Notes: a model not told the origin generated them from the letters alone. A stretch of DNA of 64,000 nucleotides from Rossellomorea orangium (GCF_019334305.1 NZ_JAHWGH010000025.1:62001-126000); one strand, 5' to 3'; counted from the stretch's first letter, positions 43,080-53,770 are shown. Program-made: numbers and translations.

Positions 43080-44160
43080 TGTCTTGATTGTAGGGGGAGG
43101 GGTAATCGGCTGCTCCATTCTGTACCAGCTTACCAAAAGAGGAAAAAAAGCATTGCTGATTGAGAAGAATCAATTGGCATCCAAAGCATCAAAAGCTGCA
43201 GCGGGAATGCTTGGGGTACATACGGAGTTAAATGGGGGAAGCCCCCTCTATAGGGTGGCTAAGAACAGCCGGAATATGTACCCCGTTCTTGCGCGTGAAT
43301 TAAAAGAAGTAACGGGTATGGATATAGAGTATGTTGAAAATGGAATGGTCAAACTGGCAAGGACAGAGGAAGAGGCACAGACTTTAATAAGTGTTGCTAC
43401 CAAATTGGATCAGGATGAAGAGGTAGAATGGCTATCCTCTCCAAAGCTTTCAGCCTTCGAACCTCTTCTCTCTAAGAAGGCGACAGGCGGTTTGTTCATT
43501 CCACGTGATGGGAACGTCGCGGCACCAAAGCTGACAGAAGCGTTAGGGCTCGCGTCAGTCAGATTAGGGGCTCAAGTCAATGAGTATACGGATGTATACG
43601 ACTTTATTGTTGAAGGAAGTAGAATATCGGGAGTTCAAACGTCAATCGGTCCCTTATATGCATCTGAAATAATCGTTGCGGGCGGTGCGTGGAGTCAATC
43701 TCTATTGGAGAGAGTCGGTGTGACACTTCACTCTTATCCAGTCAAAGGGGAATGCTTTTCGGTGAAATGTTCCCGGAAACTGGTGGAGAGGACCATTTTC
43801 ACTGAGGGCTGCTACATCGTTCCGAAGGTGGGGGGGCGATTTCTAATAGGCGCAACAGAACACGCTCATACTTTTGATGAGACCATTTCCGTTAGCGGGA
43901 TGATGAGTTTAATGAAGAAAGCTACAGATATTTTACCAGAACTGATCCATGCCGATTGGGAAAAAGCCTGGTCAGGTATTCGGCCGCAAACACAAGGAGG
44001 ACTACCGATCATCGGAAGGAGTGAAAGGTGGGAAGGGCTCTCCATTGCAACGGGGCACTACCGGAATGGTATTCTCCTGGCTCCCATCACAGGAGTCATG
44101 ATGGCAGACCTTATAGAAGGCAAGGAGAATCGATTACTACATTCACACGTAGGGAGTTGA
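43063..44160 (+). CDS. thiO: Glycine oxidase ThiO
   Basis: A 365-residue FAD-dependent oxidase: dinucleotide motif GGGVIGCSI, AAAGMLGVH, and C-terminal WSGIRPQTQGGLPIIG and TGHYRNGILLAPITG. Produces iminoglycine for thiazole synthesis using O2. The start is TTG 43063 with AAGGAGGTGAA upstream, overlapping tenI by 17 nt. Confidence 0.94.
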   Translation: MAKQYDVLIVGGGVIGCSILYQLTKRGKKALLIEKNQLASKASKAAAGMLGVHTELNGGSPLYRVAKNSRNMYPVLARELKEVTGMDIEYVENGMVKLARTEEEAQTLISVATKLDQDEEVEWLSSPKLSAFEPLLSKKATGGLFIPRDGNVAAPKLTEALGLASVRLGAQVNEYTDVYDFIVEGSRISGVQTSIGPLYASEIIVAGGAWSQSLLERVGVTLHSYPVKGECFSVKCSRKLVERTIFTEGCYIVPKVGGRFLIGATEHAHTFDETISVSGMMSLMKKATDILPELIHADWEKAWSGIRPQTQGGLPIIGRSERWEGLSIATGHYRNGILLAPITGVMMADLIEGKENRLLHSHVGS

Positions 44161-44164
44161 GAAA

Positions 44165-44368
44165 GTGGAATTAAAGATTAATGGACAGCTGGTGACAGTC
44201 CCTGACACAATCTTTACGATAGAAGATCTTATACACCATTTCAAATTGAAGAATCGAACGATTATGGTTGAACAGAATCACACCATTTTAAGAAGAGAAG
44301 AACATGAAAAGGCAACAGTTGAAAATGGAGATACCATTGAACTGGTTCAATTCGTAGGAGGCGGTTAA
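44165..44368 (+). CDS. thiS: Sulfur carrier protein ThiS
   Basis: A 67-residue ubiquitin-like protein ending VQFVGGG. The C-terminal Gly is adenylated by ThiF and thiocarboxylated to deliver sulfur to ThiG. The start is GTG 44165, 4 nt after thiO. Confidence 0.94.
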   Translation: MELKINGQLVTVPDTIFTIEDLIHHFKLKNRTIMVEQNHTILRREEHEKATVENGDTIELVQFVGGG

Positions 44369-44369
44369 C

Positions 44370-45134
44370 ATGTTGAAAATCGGAAACTATACATTCCATT
44401 CCAGATTATTGTTAGGAACAGGGAAATATCCTAATTTTGATATTCAGAAGAAAGCAGTCGAGGTTTCTGGTGCAGAGATTCTTACGTTCACGGTAAGGAG
44501 AATGAATATATTCGAGCCCAGTCAACCCAATTTCTTAGAAAAACTCGACTTGGATAGCTACTCATTATTACCGAACACGGCTGGTGCAAAAACAGCGGGC
44601 GAAGCGGTACGGCATGCACAGTTAGCCAGGGCATCAGGGCTATGTGACATGATCAAGGTGGAAGTGATCGGATGTGACAAAACTCTATTGCCTGATCCTG
44701 TTGAAACTCTGAAGGCCACGGAAGAATTGATTAAAGAAGGATTCACCGTCCTCCCTTATACTTCTGATGATGTGGTTCTGGCAAGTAAATTGGAAGAGTT
44801 GGGGGCACATGCCATTATGCCTGGTGCATCACCGATCGGATCGGGGCAAGGAATTGTGAACCCGGTAAATCTTCGCTTCATTATTGAGCAGGCAAACGTA
44901 CCTGTCATCGTTGATGCTGGAATTGGATCACCTGCAGATGCTGCTTTTGCTATGGAACTGGGCGCAGATGCTGTGTTGTTGAACACGGCGGTGTCACAAG
45001 CGAAAGATCCCGTTAAGATGGCCAATGCCATGAGACTTGCCATTGAGGGTGGCCGTTTTGGTTATGAAGCTGGAAGAATCCCCCGAAAGCGCTTTGCTTC
45101 AGCCAGCAGCCCGACGGAGGGGATGAGTGTTTGA
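44370..45134 (+). CDS. thiG: Thiazole synthase ThiG
   Basis: A 254-residue TIM barrel with [12 protein letters not shown], the imine-forming Lys in [17 protein letters not shown] and the Arg/Lys tail [20 protein letters not shown]. Condenses DXP, iminoglycine and ThiS-thiocarboxylate. Starts 1 nt after thiS; GGAGGCGG within thiS serves as its binding site. Confidence 0.96.
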   Translation: MLKIGNYTFHSRLLLGTGKYPNFDIQKKAVEVSGAEILTFTVRRMNIFEPSQPNFLEKLDLDSYSLLPNTAGAKTAGEAVRHAQLARASGLCDMIKVEVIGCDKTLLPDPVETLKATEELIKEGFTVLPYTSDDVVLASKLEELGAHAIMPGASPIGSGQGIVNPVNLRFIIEQANVPVIVDAGIGSPADAAFAMELGADAVLLNTAVSQAKDPVKMANAMRLAIEGGRFGYEAGRIPRKRFASASSPTEGMSV

Positions 45135-46153
45135 ATGAGGAGAGATATTCAAGACAAGTCTTATTTTCACCCATTGGAAGAAAAGGCCAGGAAAGGATAA
45201 GGAATAAGCATGTGCTGGTCATTGGGGCAGGAGCTTTGGGCACGGGGAACGCCGAAGTCCTCGTTCGTGCCGGCATTGGAAAGCTGACGATCGTGGACCG
45301 TGATTACGTCGAGTGGAGCAATCTGCAACGACAGCAACTTTACAACGAGCAAGATGCAAAAGATCATCTCCCAAAGGCGATCGCTGCCAAAAACAGGCTG
45401 GAGGAAATCAATTCTTCGGTTGAGATTGAAGCACATATTCTGGATGTCATGCCTGAAGAGTTATTGAACTTGGCTATGGGTGTGGACCTGATCATCGACG
45501 CTACAGACAACTTTGAAACGAGGATGATCTTGAATGATGTATCCCAAAAACTTTCCATCCCCTGGCTCTATGGAGCATGTGTAGGGAGCTATGGCATTTC
45601 ATTCACGATTCTTCCCGGTGTCACACCGTGTCTTCATTGTTTACTCAATGAAGTCCCGATAGGTGGCCTGACATGTGACACAGCAGGAATCATCAGTCCT
45701 GCCGTATCACATGTAGTCGCCTATCAAACGACGGAGGCATTAAAGATTTTAGTGGAAGACTATGAATCTATCAGCCATAGGGTAGTCTCTTTCGATTTAT
45801 GGAAAAATGAGCATGTGTCACTGGATGTGAGGAATTTGAAAAGAGAAGAATGTCCTTCATGTGGTGTACATCGAACGTACCCAAGTCTTCGATATGAAAA
45901 TCAAACCAAAACGGCCGTCCTGTGTGGACGGGATTCCGTGCAAATCCGGCCAGCTTCAAGGCACTCTGTTAACCTGTTGGCCATTTCTAGAACACTTGAG
46001 AACCAAGGCAAGCGCGTGGAAAGAAATCCATATTTGATCAGATTCAAGGTAGATTCCCTCAAAGTCGTATTATTCTATGATGGAAGGGCACTTATTCATG
46101 GAACGAAAGAAATTATGAAAGCAAAATCAATTTATCATCGTTATTTTGGTTGA
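45131..46153 (+). CDS. thiF: ThiS adenylyltransferase ThiF (MoeB/E1-like)
   Basis: A 340-residue E1-like protein: YSRQVLF start, [19 protein letters not shown] nucleotide loop, DATDNFETR, zinc Cys pairs CLHC and CPSC. Activates ThiS by adenylation. TTG 45131 overlaps the thiG stop, with GGAGGGGATGAG upstream. Confidence 0.93.
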   Translation: MNEERYSRQVLFSPIGRKGQERIRNKHVLVIGAGALGTGNAEVLVRAGIGKLTIVDRDYVEWSNLQRQQLYNEQDAKDHLPKAIAAKNRLEEINSSVEIEAHILDVMPEELLNLAMGVDLIIDATDNFETRMILNDVSQKLSIPWLYGACVGSYGISFTILPGVTPCLHCLLNEVPIGGLTCDTAGIISPAVSHVVAYQTTEALKILVEDYESISHRVVSFDLWKNEHVSLDVRNLKREECPSCGVHRTYPSLRYENQTKTAVLCGRDSVQIRPASRHSVNLLAISRTLENQGKRVERNPYLIRFKVDSLKVVLFYDGRALIHGTKEIMKAKSIYHRYFG

Positions 46154-46170
46154 AAGAGGAGTGTATACAG

Positions 46171-46980
46171 ATGGTGTATAAAGCGTTGACAATTGCAGGG
46201 TCGGATAGCAGTGGCGGTGCCGGCATTCAAGCGGATCTAAAAACCTTTCAAGAGTGCCATGTCTATGGTATGTCTGCCATTACAGCTGTTACAGCACAGA
46301 ATACAAATGGTGTGCAGGGTGTATTTCCATTGTCGGCTACGGAAGTAATAGAACAATTGATATCCGTAGCTGAAGATTTACCTCCCCAAGCTGTAAAAAC
46401 GGGAATGTTAGTGAATGAGGAGATCATTGCTTCTGTTAGTGAATTCGCCAGCTCCTCAGTCTGGGAAAAGCTTATAGTCGATCCTGTGATGATTGCGAAA
46501 GGGGGAGCTTCATTATTAGAAGAGAAATCCATTGAAACATTGATTAATCAATTAATCCCGATTGCTTACGTCATCACTCCCAATATACCTGAAGCAGAAA
46601 CATTAACCGGAAGAGAGATACTGAACGTCGATGATTGCCGGAAAGCTGCGGAGGACCTTTACAAGATGGGGGCAAAACATGTAGTCATAAAGGGCGGTCA
46701 TCAGTCACAATCTCAATCATTATATGCCACTGATATTCTCTATGACGGAAAAGGATTTTATGAGTTTACAAGTTCAAGAATCTCTACGCCCCACACGCAT
46801 GGAACAGGCTGTACGTTTTCAGCGGTCATCACAGCAGAATTGGCGAAAGGGAACACCGTATATGATTCAGTCCATACTGCCAAGGGATTTATTACAGCCG
46901 CCATCTCACATTCTCTCGGGATCGGGAGTGGACACGGGCCAACGAATCATTGGGCTTATTTTGAAAAGGTAAAAATATGA
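46171..46980 (+). CDS. thiD: HMP/HMP-P kinase ThiD
   Basis: A 269-residue ribokinase-family enzyme: AGSDSSGGAGIQADLKT, KTGML, VDPVMIAKGG, and catalytic HGTGCTFSAV. Phosphorylates hydroxymethylpyrimidine twice. ATG 46171 follows AAAGAGGAG; frame extension to 46150 unlikely. Confidence 0.95.
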   Translation: MVYKALTIAGSDSSGGAGIQADLKTFQECHVYGMSAITAVTAQNTNGVQGVFPLSATEVIEQLISVAEDLPPQAVKTGMLVNEEIIASVSEFASSSVWEKLIVDPVMIAKGGASLLEEKSIETLINQLIPIAYVITPNIPEAETLTGREILNVDDCRKAAEDLYKMGAKHVVIKGGHQSQSQSLYATDILYDGKGFYEFTSSRISTPHTHGTGCTFSAVITAELAKGNTVYDSVHTAKGFITAAISHSLGIGSGHGPTNHWAYFEKVKI

Positions 46981-47621
46981 CTCTGAGAGACTCTTTAAAG
47001 CTATATTTTGTGATGGGCAGCCAAAATTGTGACAGATCTCCTGCCCGTGTGTTGGAAGATGCACTTTCAGGCGGGGTTACCATGTTTCAATTTCGAGAAA
47101 AGGGGATTCGTTGTTTGAAAGGAAAGCCTATGATGGAACTGGCTCTTGAACTGCAGCAGTTGTGTCAAAAGTACAGTGTCCCCTTTATCATCAATGACGA
47201 TGTGGAGCTTGCATTGTTATTGAACGCAGATGGTGTACATATAGGGCAAGAGGACGATCCCATCGAGGAAGTCCGTAAAAAAATCGGTAATAAAATTCTT
47301 GGCGTCTCAGCCCATAATGTTAAGGAAGCCAAGCTCGCGTTAGAGTCAGGTGCGGATTATCTTGGAGTCGGCCCTATGTTTCATACGACAACAAAGAGTG
47401 ATTGTAGAATCGTTAAAGGACCTAAGGTGATTGAATCAATAAGGGAAGAGGGAATCCACCTCCCGTTGGTAGGGATTGGAGGGATCCATACTGGAAATGT
47501 CCATGAAGTTCTAGAAGCAGGTTCAGATGGTGTAGCGGTCATATCAGCGATTTCGAAACAACCGGAACAAGCTCGTATCCTATTCCAGTCGGTCCAGGAT
47601 AATCTTTTACAATCAATGTAG
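46977..47621 (+). CDS. thiE: Thiamin-phosphate synthase ThiE
   Basis: A 214-residue TIM barrel with YFVMGSQN, FQFREKG, FIINDDVELAL, GADGVHIGQ-like NADGVHIGQED, GPMFHTTTKSD and GIGGIHTGNV. Couples HMP-PP and thiazole phosphate. Overlaps thiD by 4 nt; last gene of the operon. No clear terminator before tcyP. Confidence 0.95.
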   Translation: MTLRDSLKLYFVMGSQNCDRSPARVLEDALSGGVTMFQFREKGIRCLKGKPMMELALELQQLCQKYSVPFIINDDVELALLLNADGVHIGQEDDPIEEVRKKIGNKILGVSAHNVKEAKLALESGADYLGVGPMFHTTTKSDCRIVKGPKVIESIREEGIHLPLVGIGGIHTGNVHEVLEAGSDGVAVISAISKQPEQARILFQSVQDNLLQSM

Positions 47622-47729
47622 ATGGATTTTTATCGGACAAAGCAACATATCTTGACCTCCTCTATCATACTATACAGTAGACCCCGGTCTAACTTGTATT
47701 ATCAACAACGATAAGAGGGAGGGTTTTGA

Positions 47730-49115
47730 ATGAATGTCTGGTTTGTATTATTGAACATTTTGGTGTTTCTTGTTCTCATTGGTGTTTTATTTCATATGCA
47801 AAGAAAAAATGTTTCGTTTTCAAAGCGGGTCTTTAGCGCGCTCGGACTGGGTATTGTTTTCGGTCTCGGTTTACAGTGGGTGTATGATGCGGGGAATGAA
47901 AATGTCACCCAGTCGATTGAATGGTTCAATATTGTGGGAACAGGTTATATTAAACTGCTTCAAATGATTGTCATGCCCCTCGTGTTTGTGTCGATTCTTT
48001 CAGCATTTACAAAATTGAAACGATCTTCTAATCTAGGGAAAATTTCTGTATTGATCATCGGTTTGCTTGTGGGAACTACTGCTGTTGCGGCTGCAGTCGG
48101 AATTGCGACAACCGCAGCATTCGACCTTGAAGCCATCCAAATTGATCAAGGAAATGCCGAAGCAGCAAGGGGTGTTCAATTGGAGGAGCGGGCAGCTGCT
48201 CTAGAAGGTCAAAGCTATCCTCAAAAAATCTTGGAGCTCCTGCCTCAGAATCCTTTCCTTGATTTGACCGGAGAAAGAGCAACGTCCACCATAGCTGTTG
48301 TGATATTTGCAGCCTTCATCGGTGTCGCCTATTTAGGGGTTCAGCGTAAGGAACCTGATGCGGCTGAATTCTTCAAGAAAATCGTGGATTCCCTCTATGC
48401 AGTCGTAATGAGGATCGTAACCCTTGTATTGAGGCTGACGCCATTCGGAGTGCTTGCCATTATGGCTAAAACGGTCGCACTGAGTGATTTCGATGCCATT
48501 ATGAAGCTTGGTGAATTTGTAGGTGCTTCCTATGTTGCATTGATTATCATGTTCTTGATTCATTTAATATTACTGACGCTTACGGGACTGAATCCGGTCA
48601 CATATGTGAAAAAAGTACTCCCCGTATTGGCCTTTGCCTTTACATCCAGGTCCAGTGCAGGGACGTTACCCCTTAACATTCAAACTCAGAAAAATAAACT
48701 CGGTGTATCAGAAGGGATTGCCAACTTCTCGGGATCTTTCGGTTTATCCATCGGACAAAATGGATGTGCCGGTGTATATCCTGCAATGCTTGCCGTCATG
48801 ATTGCGCCGACGGTTGGCATTGACCCATTAACCCCTTCGTTTATTTTGACGCTTGTTGCTGTCGTTGCCATCAGTTCCTTCGGTGTTGCAGGAGTTGGCG
48901 GTGGTGCCACATTTGCCGCTATTCTCGTCTTGTCTGCCATGGATCTTCCCGTGGCGTTAGCGGGTCTATTGATTTCAATAGAACCTTTGATTGACATGGG
49001 AAGGACAGCTGTTAATGTGAGTGGAGCGATGACATCGGGTATCATAACGAGTAAGGTAACGGGAGAACTTGATACTGAAACCTATAATAAAGACATGATG
49101 GAAGCGGACGCTTAA
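47730..49115 (+). CDS. tcyP: L-cystine/dicarboxylate-type symporter TcyP
   Basis: A 461-residue DAACS-family transporter (B. subtilis TcyP is 463). Motifs: GYIKLLQMIVMPLVFVSI, the serine-rich loop FTSRSSAGTLP, NGCAGVYPAM and DMGRTAVNV. Imports cystine with cations. GAGGGAGGG is upstream of ATG 47730. Placement after the sulfur-demanding thiamin operon may be chance; regulation by CymR is known in B. subtilis but I did not see a clear box. Confidence 0.9.
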   Translation: MNVWFVLLNILVFLVLIGVLFHMQRKNVSFSKRVFSALGLGIVFGLGLQWVYDAGNENVTQSIEWFNIVGTGYIKLLQMIVMPLVFVSILSAFTKLKRSSNLGKISVLIIGLLVGTTAVAAAVGIATTAAFDLEAIQIDQGNAEAARGVQLEERAAALEGQSYPQKILELLPQNPFLDLTGERATSTIAVVIFAAFIGVAYLGVQRKEPDAAEFFKKIVDSLYAVVMRIVTLVLRLTPFGVLAIMAKTVALSDFDAIMKLGEFVGASYVALIIMFLIHLILLTLTGLNPVTYVKKVLPVLAFAFTSRSSAGTLPLNIQTQKNKLGVSEGIANFSGSFGLSIGQNGCAGVYPAMLAVMIAPTVGIDPLTPSFILTLVAVVAISSFGVAGVGGGATFAAILVLSAMDLPVALAGLLISIEPLIDMGRTAVNVSGAMTSGIITSKVTGELDTETYNKDMMEADA

Positions 49116-49123
49116 ATGTCGGG

Positions 49124-49156
49124 CTGGCTCATACTCCGATGAGCCAGTTTTTTTTA
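49124..49156 (+). terminator. Intrinsic terminator of tcyP
   Basis: CTGGCTCAT (49124-49132) and ATGAGCCAG (49139-49147) followed by T9. Confidence 0.92.
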
Positions 49157-49187
49157 TGAGTAATTTTATCTTTTTAAGTCTTTATAA

Positions 49188-49243
49188 TTGAAAATTCAGA
49201 CAATATTATTTACTATAGAAGTAACATACCGACCGGTTAGTAT
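49188..49243 (+). promoter_or_regulatory. Promoter and TetR-type operator of acyl-CoA operon 1
   Basis: TTGAAA (49188-49193), 17-bp spacer, TACTAT (49211-49216). The palindrome ATACCGACCGGTTAGTAT (49226-49243) lies at the start site. The same element recurs at 54373-54390, flanking the tetR gene's operon. Confidence 0.8.
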
Positions 49244-49285
49244 CTTTGGTGTGTGAATGACTGAATGACATAGGGAGGCAGGAAT

Positions 49286-50059
49286 ATGCATGTAAAGAGC
49301 TTATTTGATTTGTCTGGTAAGGTGGCACTGGTGACTGGTGGAGGCAGGGGTCTAGGAAAGCAAATCGCAACGGGTTTTGCAGAGGCAGGAGCCAATGTTG
49401 TTGTCTGTTCAAGAAATGTAGAAGCATGTGATGAAGTCAAAAAGGGTTTAGAGGGTATCGGTGTTCAAGCTCTTTCCTTTCAATGTGATGTCACGAACCC
49501 TGAAGAAGTCGAGAGGGTTGTGAATGAAACCAAAAAAGCGTTTGGCCGCATAGACATCCTGGTGAATAACAGCGGAGCTTCATGGGGGGCTCCTGCAGAA
49601 GAAATGCCCATTGAAGCATGGCATAAAGTCATGAATGTAAATGTGAATGGGACCTTCATTATGTCACAGGCCGTAGGAAGGCTGATGTTAGAACAGCAGG
49701 AAGGGAAAATCATCAATATCGCATCTGTAGCTGGTCTTCAAGGTACTGACCCAAGGTATATGGATGCCATCGGCTATAGTACAAGTAAAGCAGCAGTCAT
49801 CAATTTCACGAAGGATCTTGCCGTGAAATGGGGCTCTCGGGGCATACATGTTAACGCAATCGCACCAGGCTTCTTTCCGACAAAAATGTCTAAAGGAATC
49901 CTCTCCCATGCAGGGGAAGCCATTTTAGAAGGTACGCCATTAAATCGGTTCGGCAACGAAGATGATCTAAAGGGAGCGGCTCTATACCTTGCTTCCCGTG
50001 CATCTGATTTTGTAACGGGATCCGTCCTTGTGGTGGATGGCGGCTCATCAGCCATGTAA
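49286..50059 (+). CDS. SDR-family oxidoreductase (acyl-CoA operon 1)
   Basis: A 257-residue short-chain dehydrogenase: TGGGRGLGK cofactor loop, NNSGASWG, catalytic Ser in NIASVAG and YSTSK. C-terminal GSVLVVDGGSS. Likely a 3-hydroxyacyl-CoA or related alcohol dehydrogenase. First gene of operon 1 under the TetR-type operator. A potential gluconate-type 5-dehydrogenase cannot be excluded from sequence alone. Confidence 0.88.
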   Translation: MHVKSLFDLSGKVALVTGGGRGLGKQIATGFAEAGANVVVCSRNVEACDEVKKGLEGIGVQALSFQCDVTNPEEVERVVNETKKAFGRIDILVNNSGASWGAPAEEMPIEAWHKVMNVNVNGTFIMSQAVGRLMLEQQEGKIINIASVAGLQGTDPRYMDAIGYSTSKAAVINFTKDLAVKWGSRGIHVNAIAPGFFPTKMSKGILSHAGEAILEGTPLNRFGNEDDLKGAALYLASRASDFVTGSVLVVDGGSSAM

Positions 50060-50095
50060 CAAGTGAAATTAAATCAATAAGGAAGGAAGGATGTC

Positions 50096-51325
50096 ATGGA
50101 GTTCTCCCACTCTCCGAAAGTACAAGAATATCAAAATAAGCTATCCCGTTTTATGCAAGAGTATGTTTATCCGAATGAATCATTATATGAGGAACAGCTT
50201 AATAGGCAAGAAACTCGCTGGAGCACCGTCCCGCCTATCATGGAAGAATTAAAATCCGAAGCAAGGAAACAAGGGTTGTGGAACTTATTTCTCCCCGATA
50301 GTGATTTTGGTGCAGGGTTAAGCAATGCGGAATACGCACCGCTGTGCGAGATCATGGGAAGGTCCCTGATTGGTCCGGAAGTGTTCAATTGCAATGCTCC
50401 CGATACAGGTAATATGGAAGTATTAGAGCGTTATGGAACACCTGCCCAAAAGGAGCGATATCTGATTCCCCTCCTCAATGGCGAGATCCGCTCCTGTTTC
50501 TCGATGACGGAGCCGGAAGTTGCCTCATCCGATGCAACTAACATCAAGGCAAGTATTGTTCGGGAAGGAAATGAATACGTCATCAATGCCACGAAATGGT
50601 GGTCATCCGGGGCTGGTGATCCTAGGTGCAACTTCTCGATATTGATGGGGAAAACAGACCCTGGGGCAAGTCGCCATGAACAACAATCGATGATCATTGT
50701 ACCATTGGACGCGGAGGGTGTTAAAATCGAGCGGATGCTTCCTGTTTTTGGATACGATCATGCCCCTCATGGTCACGGTGAAATCACCTTTACCGATGTA
50801 CGTGTGCCTCTTGAAAATATGATTTGGGCAGAAGGGAAAGGATTTGCCATTGCGCAAGGCCGGTTAGGTCCAGGCAGAATTCATCATTGCATGCGTTTGA
50901 TCGGTGCAGCGGAAAGAGCGCTAGAGGAATTATGTAAGCGCGTTCATTACAGGGAAGCTTTCGGTAAGAAACTTTCATCTCAGGGGGTCGTAATGGAATG
51001 GATCGCTGATTCACGAATTGAAATCGAGCAGGCACGCCTTCTGACCATGAAAGCGGCTTATATGATGGATACCGTCGGAAATAAATTGGCCAAACAGGAA
51101 ATAGCGATGATAAAGGTAGTGGCTCCTTCCATGGCATTACGTGTTATAGACAGGGCGATTCAGGCATTTGGGGCTGCCGGGGTATCAGGAGATCATTCAA
51201 TGGCCGCACAATGGGCGAATGCCCGCACATTACGTCTTGCCGACGGGCCAGATGAAGTACATCGTGCTCAACTCGCAAAATTAGAACTGAAGAAATATCA
51301 AAAAGCCTCTCCGGTAGAGAGCTAG
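50096..51325 (+). CDS. ACAD11-like acyl-CoA dehydrogenase
   Basis: A 409-residue acyl-CoA dehydrogenase whose motifs are those of the ACAD10/11 branch: [58 protein letters not shown] and [10 protein letters not shown]. In mammals ACAD10/11 carry an APH-like kinase domain and process 4-phosphorylated acyl-CoAs from 4-hydroxy acids. Here the kinase-like protein is encoded separately at 54847. The split pair points to 4-hydroxy-acid (for example gamma-lactone-derived) catabolism. Confidence 0.88.
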   Translation: MEFSHSPKVQEYQNKLSRFMQEYVYPNESLYEEQLNRQETRWSTVPPIMEELKSEARKQGLWNLFLPDSDFGAGLSNAEYAPLCEIMGRSLIGPEVFNCNAPDTGNMEVLERYGTPAQKERYLIPLLNGEIRSCFSMTEPEVASSDATNIKASIVREGNEYVINATKWWSSGAGDPRCNFSILMGKTDPGASRHEQQSMIIVPLDAEGVKIERMLPVFGYDHAPHGHGEITFTDVRVPLENMIWAEGKGFAIAQGRLGPGRIHHCMRLIGAAERALEELCKRVHYREAFGKKLSSQGVVMEWIADSRIEIEQARLLTMKAAYMMDTVGNKLAKQEIAMIKVVAPSMALRVIDRAIQAFGAAGVSGDHSMAAQWANARTLRLADGPDEVHRAQLAKLELKKYQKASPVES

Positions 51326-51344
51326 GAAGAGAGAGTGATTGATT

Positions 51345-52094
51345 ATGAAGCTATCGGGTAGGGTTTCGATTATAACTGGCGGGGGTGGTGGAATAGGACG
51401 TGCGACCGCTCTGAAATTTTCTGAAGAAGGGGCTTCCGTGGTCGTGGCAGATATGGACGAACCGTCCGGTGAAGAAACAGTTAGACTCATCAGGGAAAAA
51501 AAAGGGCGTGCATTATATGTAAGAACGAATGTGAGAAACAGTGAAAGTATTCAAGAGCTCGTACATAAAACGGTCGAGCACTTCGGAAATCTGGATATCC
51601 TCGTTAATAATGCAGGAATCGGACAGTCAGAAGTCAAGAGTGTCGATTTAGAAGAAACAGAATGGGATGATGTCCTTGATACCAACTTAAAGAGCATTTT
51701 CCTGAGTATGAAATATAGCGTACCGGAACTGATGAAAAAAGGCGGGGTCATCGTGAATGTTTCGAGTCTTCTGGGTTTGAAGGGAAGAAAATACGTATCA
51801 GCCTATAATGCTGCAAAAGGCGGAGTGGTTTTGTTGACGCAAAATGCCGCACTGGAGTATGGAAAAGATCGTATCCGGGTAAATGCTGTAGCTCCAGGTG
51901 TCATCGATACAAACATCATTGAAGGGTGGAAAAAGGATGAAAGGAAATGGTCGGTGATATCTAAATCAAATGCCCTCAGAAGGATAGGAAACCCGGATGA
52001 AGTGGCATCTGCGATCTTGTTCCTGGCATCGGATGAAGCCTCCTTTATCACTGGAGCCACATTACCAGTAGATGGTGGTGGATTGATTTATTAG
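51345..52094 (+). CDS. SDR-family oxidoreductase (second copy, operon 1)
   Basis: A 249-residue short-chain dehydrogenase: TGGGGGIGRA, NNAGIGQ, NVSSLLG, catalytic YNAAK and C-terminal ATLPVDGGG. ATG 51345, 19 nt after the dehydrogenase gene, with GAGAGAGTGAT upstream. Probably the 3-hydroxyacyl-CoA dehydrogenase step or oxidation of a hydroxylated intermediate. Confidence 0.88.
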   Translation: MKLSGRVSIITGGGGGIGRATALKFSEEGASVVVADMDEPSGEETVRLIREKKGRALYVRTNVRNSESIQELVHKTVEHFGNLDILVNNAGIGQSEVKSVDLEETEWDDVLDTNLKSIFLSMKYSVPELMKKGGVIVNVSSLLGLKGRKYVSAYNAAKGGVVLLTQNAALEYGKDRIRVNAVAPGVIDTNIIEGWKKDERKWSVISKSNALRRIGNPDEVASAILFLASDEASFITGATLPVDGGGLIY

Positions 52095-52140
52095 GCAAGT
52101 CAGAGGCGTATGAAATATCTGAAATGAAAGGAATGATCTT

Positions 52141-53736
52141 GTGACAACTAAATCATGGCACGCTCATTACCCTGTATCGTTCGAGACTGATATTCCGGCA
52201 ATTGATTTCTCAATACCTGATATGCTTCAACAAACCGCGACTACGTACCCTGCACATCCTTGTATAAGCTTCTATCAAAAGCGCATGGCGTATAGTGAAC
52301 TCCAAGGTGCTGTTACATTGTTTGCCTCCTCCCTTCAGCAAATCGGGACGAAGAAAGAAGATCGGGTAGCCATCATGCTCCCAAACTGTCCCCAATATGT
52401 CATTTCATATTATGGAATTCTTACCGCAGGCGGGATTGTCACACAGGTGAATCCGATGTCAGTTGAAAGGGAACTTATTCATTTACTAAATGACTCCGGG
52501 GCGAAGACAATTGTTGTATTAGACCGCTTTTTTCCACTTATTCAATCCATTCAAAAGGAAACAAAGGTGAAATCGATCATTGTCGTCAGCTTCCAAGGGG
52601 AGAACCAAGAGACTGATTACACGTTTGATGGATTTTTGAAGGTTGGGGACGGTGAGGTTTCTCCCGTTTCAATACAGCCAGAAGATGTGGCTGTCCTTCA
52701 GTACACAGGCGGAACGACAGGCTTATCTAAGGGCGTCATGCTCACACATAGCAATATCCTTTCAAATGTTATGCAAAGTCAGCGCTTTTTTAAAGAAAGC
52801 ATTCAAACAGGGAAAGAAAGAAGTCTGAGTGTGATTCCCTTCTTTCATGTATTTGGAATGAATTCATGCATGAATCTTTCCATCTATTCAGCGAATGAAA
52901 TGATCCTGCTACCACGTTTTGAGCTCTCAGAAGTATTATCAACCATTAAGAGGGAGCAACCCACATTGTTCCCAGGTGTGCCGACCATGTATGTGGCGAT
53001 TACGAATCATCCTTCTGCTGAAGAGTATGGAATTGATTCGATCAAGTTATGCAATAGCGGAAGTGCCCCCATGCCGGTTGAACTATTAAACCAGTTCGAG
53101 AAGAAAACAGGGGCAAAGATATTGGAAGGATATGGCTTGTCAGAAGCTTCTCCGACGACCCATTGTAATCCTGCGTTTGCAGAACGGAAGCCTGGAACCG
53201 TCGGAATTGGCCTCCCGTCTACAGATTATAAGGTAGTGGATTTAGCGACTGGTACGAAGGAAGTACCTCCAGGAGACATTGGAGAGCTGATTATCAAAGG
53301 TCCCCAAGTTATGAAGGGGTACTGGAATTTACCTGAAGAAACCGCCAATGCCCTTCGTGATGGATGGCTATACACAGGAGACATTGCCCGGATGGATGAT
53401 GAAGGATATGTATCGATTGTGGATCGCAAGAAAGATATGATCATTGCTTCAGGTTACAACGTGTATCCCCGGGAAGTGGAAGAAGTCATTTATGAACATC
53501 CAAGCGTTCAGGAAGCAGTCGTGATCGGAGTCCCTGACTCATATCGGGGAGAAACCGTGAAAGCCGTAATGGTGTTAAAGGCTGGGGAAAAGGTGTCAGA
53601 ACAAGAATTGATCAGGTTCTGTCAGGAAAATATGTCTTCATTTAAAGTACCAAGGATCATCGAATTCCGGGACGAACTTCCAAAGACGAGTGTAGGGAAG
53701 ATTTTAAGAAGGGCCCTTCGGGAGAGTGTGATATAA
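52141..53736 (+). CDS. Acyl-CoA synthetase (AMP-forming, FadD-like)
   Basis: A 531-residue ANL-family ligase: P-loop YTGGTTGLSKGVMLTH, GYGLSEASPTTH, YTGDIARMDDEGY, DRKKDMIIASGYNVYP and catalytic Lys in TSVGKILRR. Activates fatty or hydroxy acids to CoA thioesters for the enzymes of this cluster. The start is GTG 52141. Confidence 0.9.
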   Translation: MTTKSWHAHYPVSFETDIPAIDFSIPDMLQQTATTYPAHPCISFYQKRMAYSELQGAVTLFASSLQQIGTKKEDRVAIMLPNCPQYVISYYGILTAGGIVTQVNPMSVERELIHLLNDSGAKTIVVLDRFFPLIQSIQKETKVKSIIVVSFQGENQETDYTFDGFLKVGDGEVSPVSIQPEDVAVLQYTGGTTGLSKGVMLTHSNILSNVMQSQRFFKESIQTGKERSLSVIPFFHVFGMNSCMNLSIYSANEMILLPRFELSEVLSTIKREQPTLFPGVPTMYVAITNHPSAEEYGIDSIKLCNSGSAPMPVELLNQFEKKTGAKILEGYGLSEASPTTHCNPAFAERKPGTVGIGLPSTDYKVVDLATGTKEVPPGDIGELIIKGPQVMKGYWNLPEETANALRDGWLYTGDIARMDDEGYVSIVDRKKDMIIASGYNVYPREVEEVIYEHPSVQEAVVIGVPDSYRGETVKAVMVLKAGEKVSEQELIRFCQENMSSFKVPRIIEFRDELPKTSVGKILRRALRESVI

Positions 53737-53770
53737 TTCAGAGGATATATGCAGATTGAGGGGACTTCAA

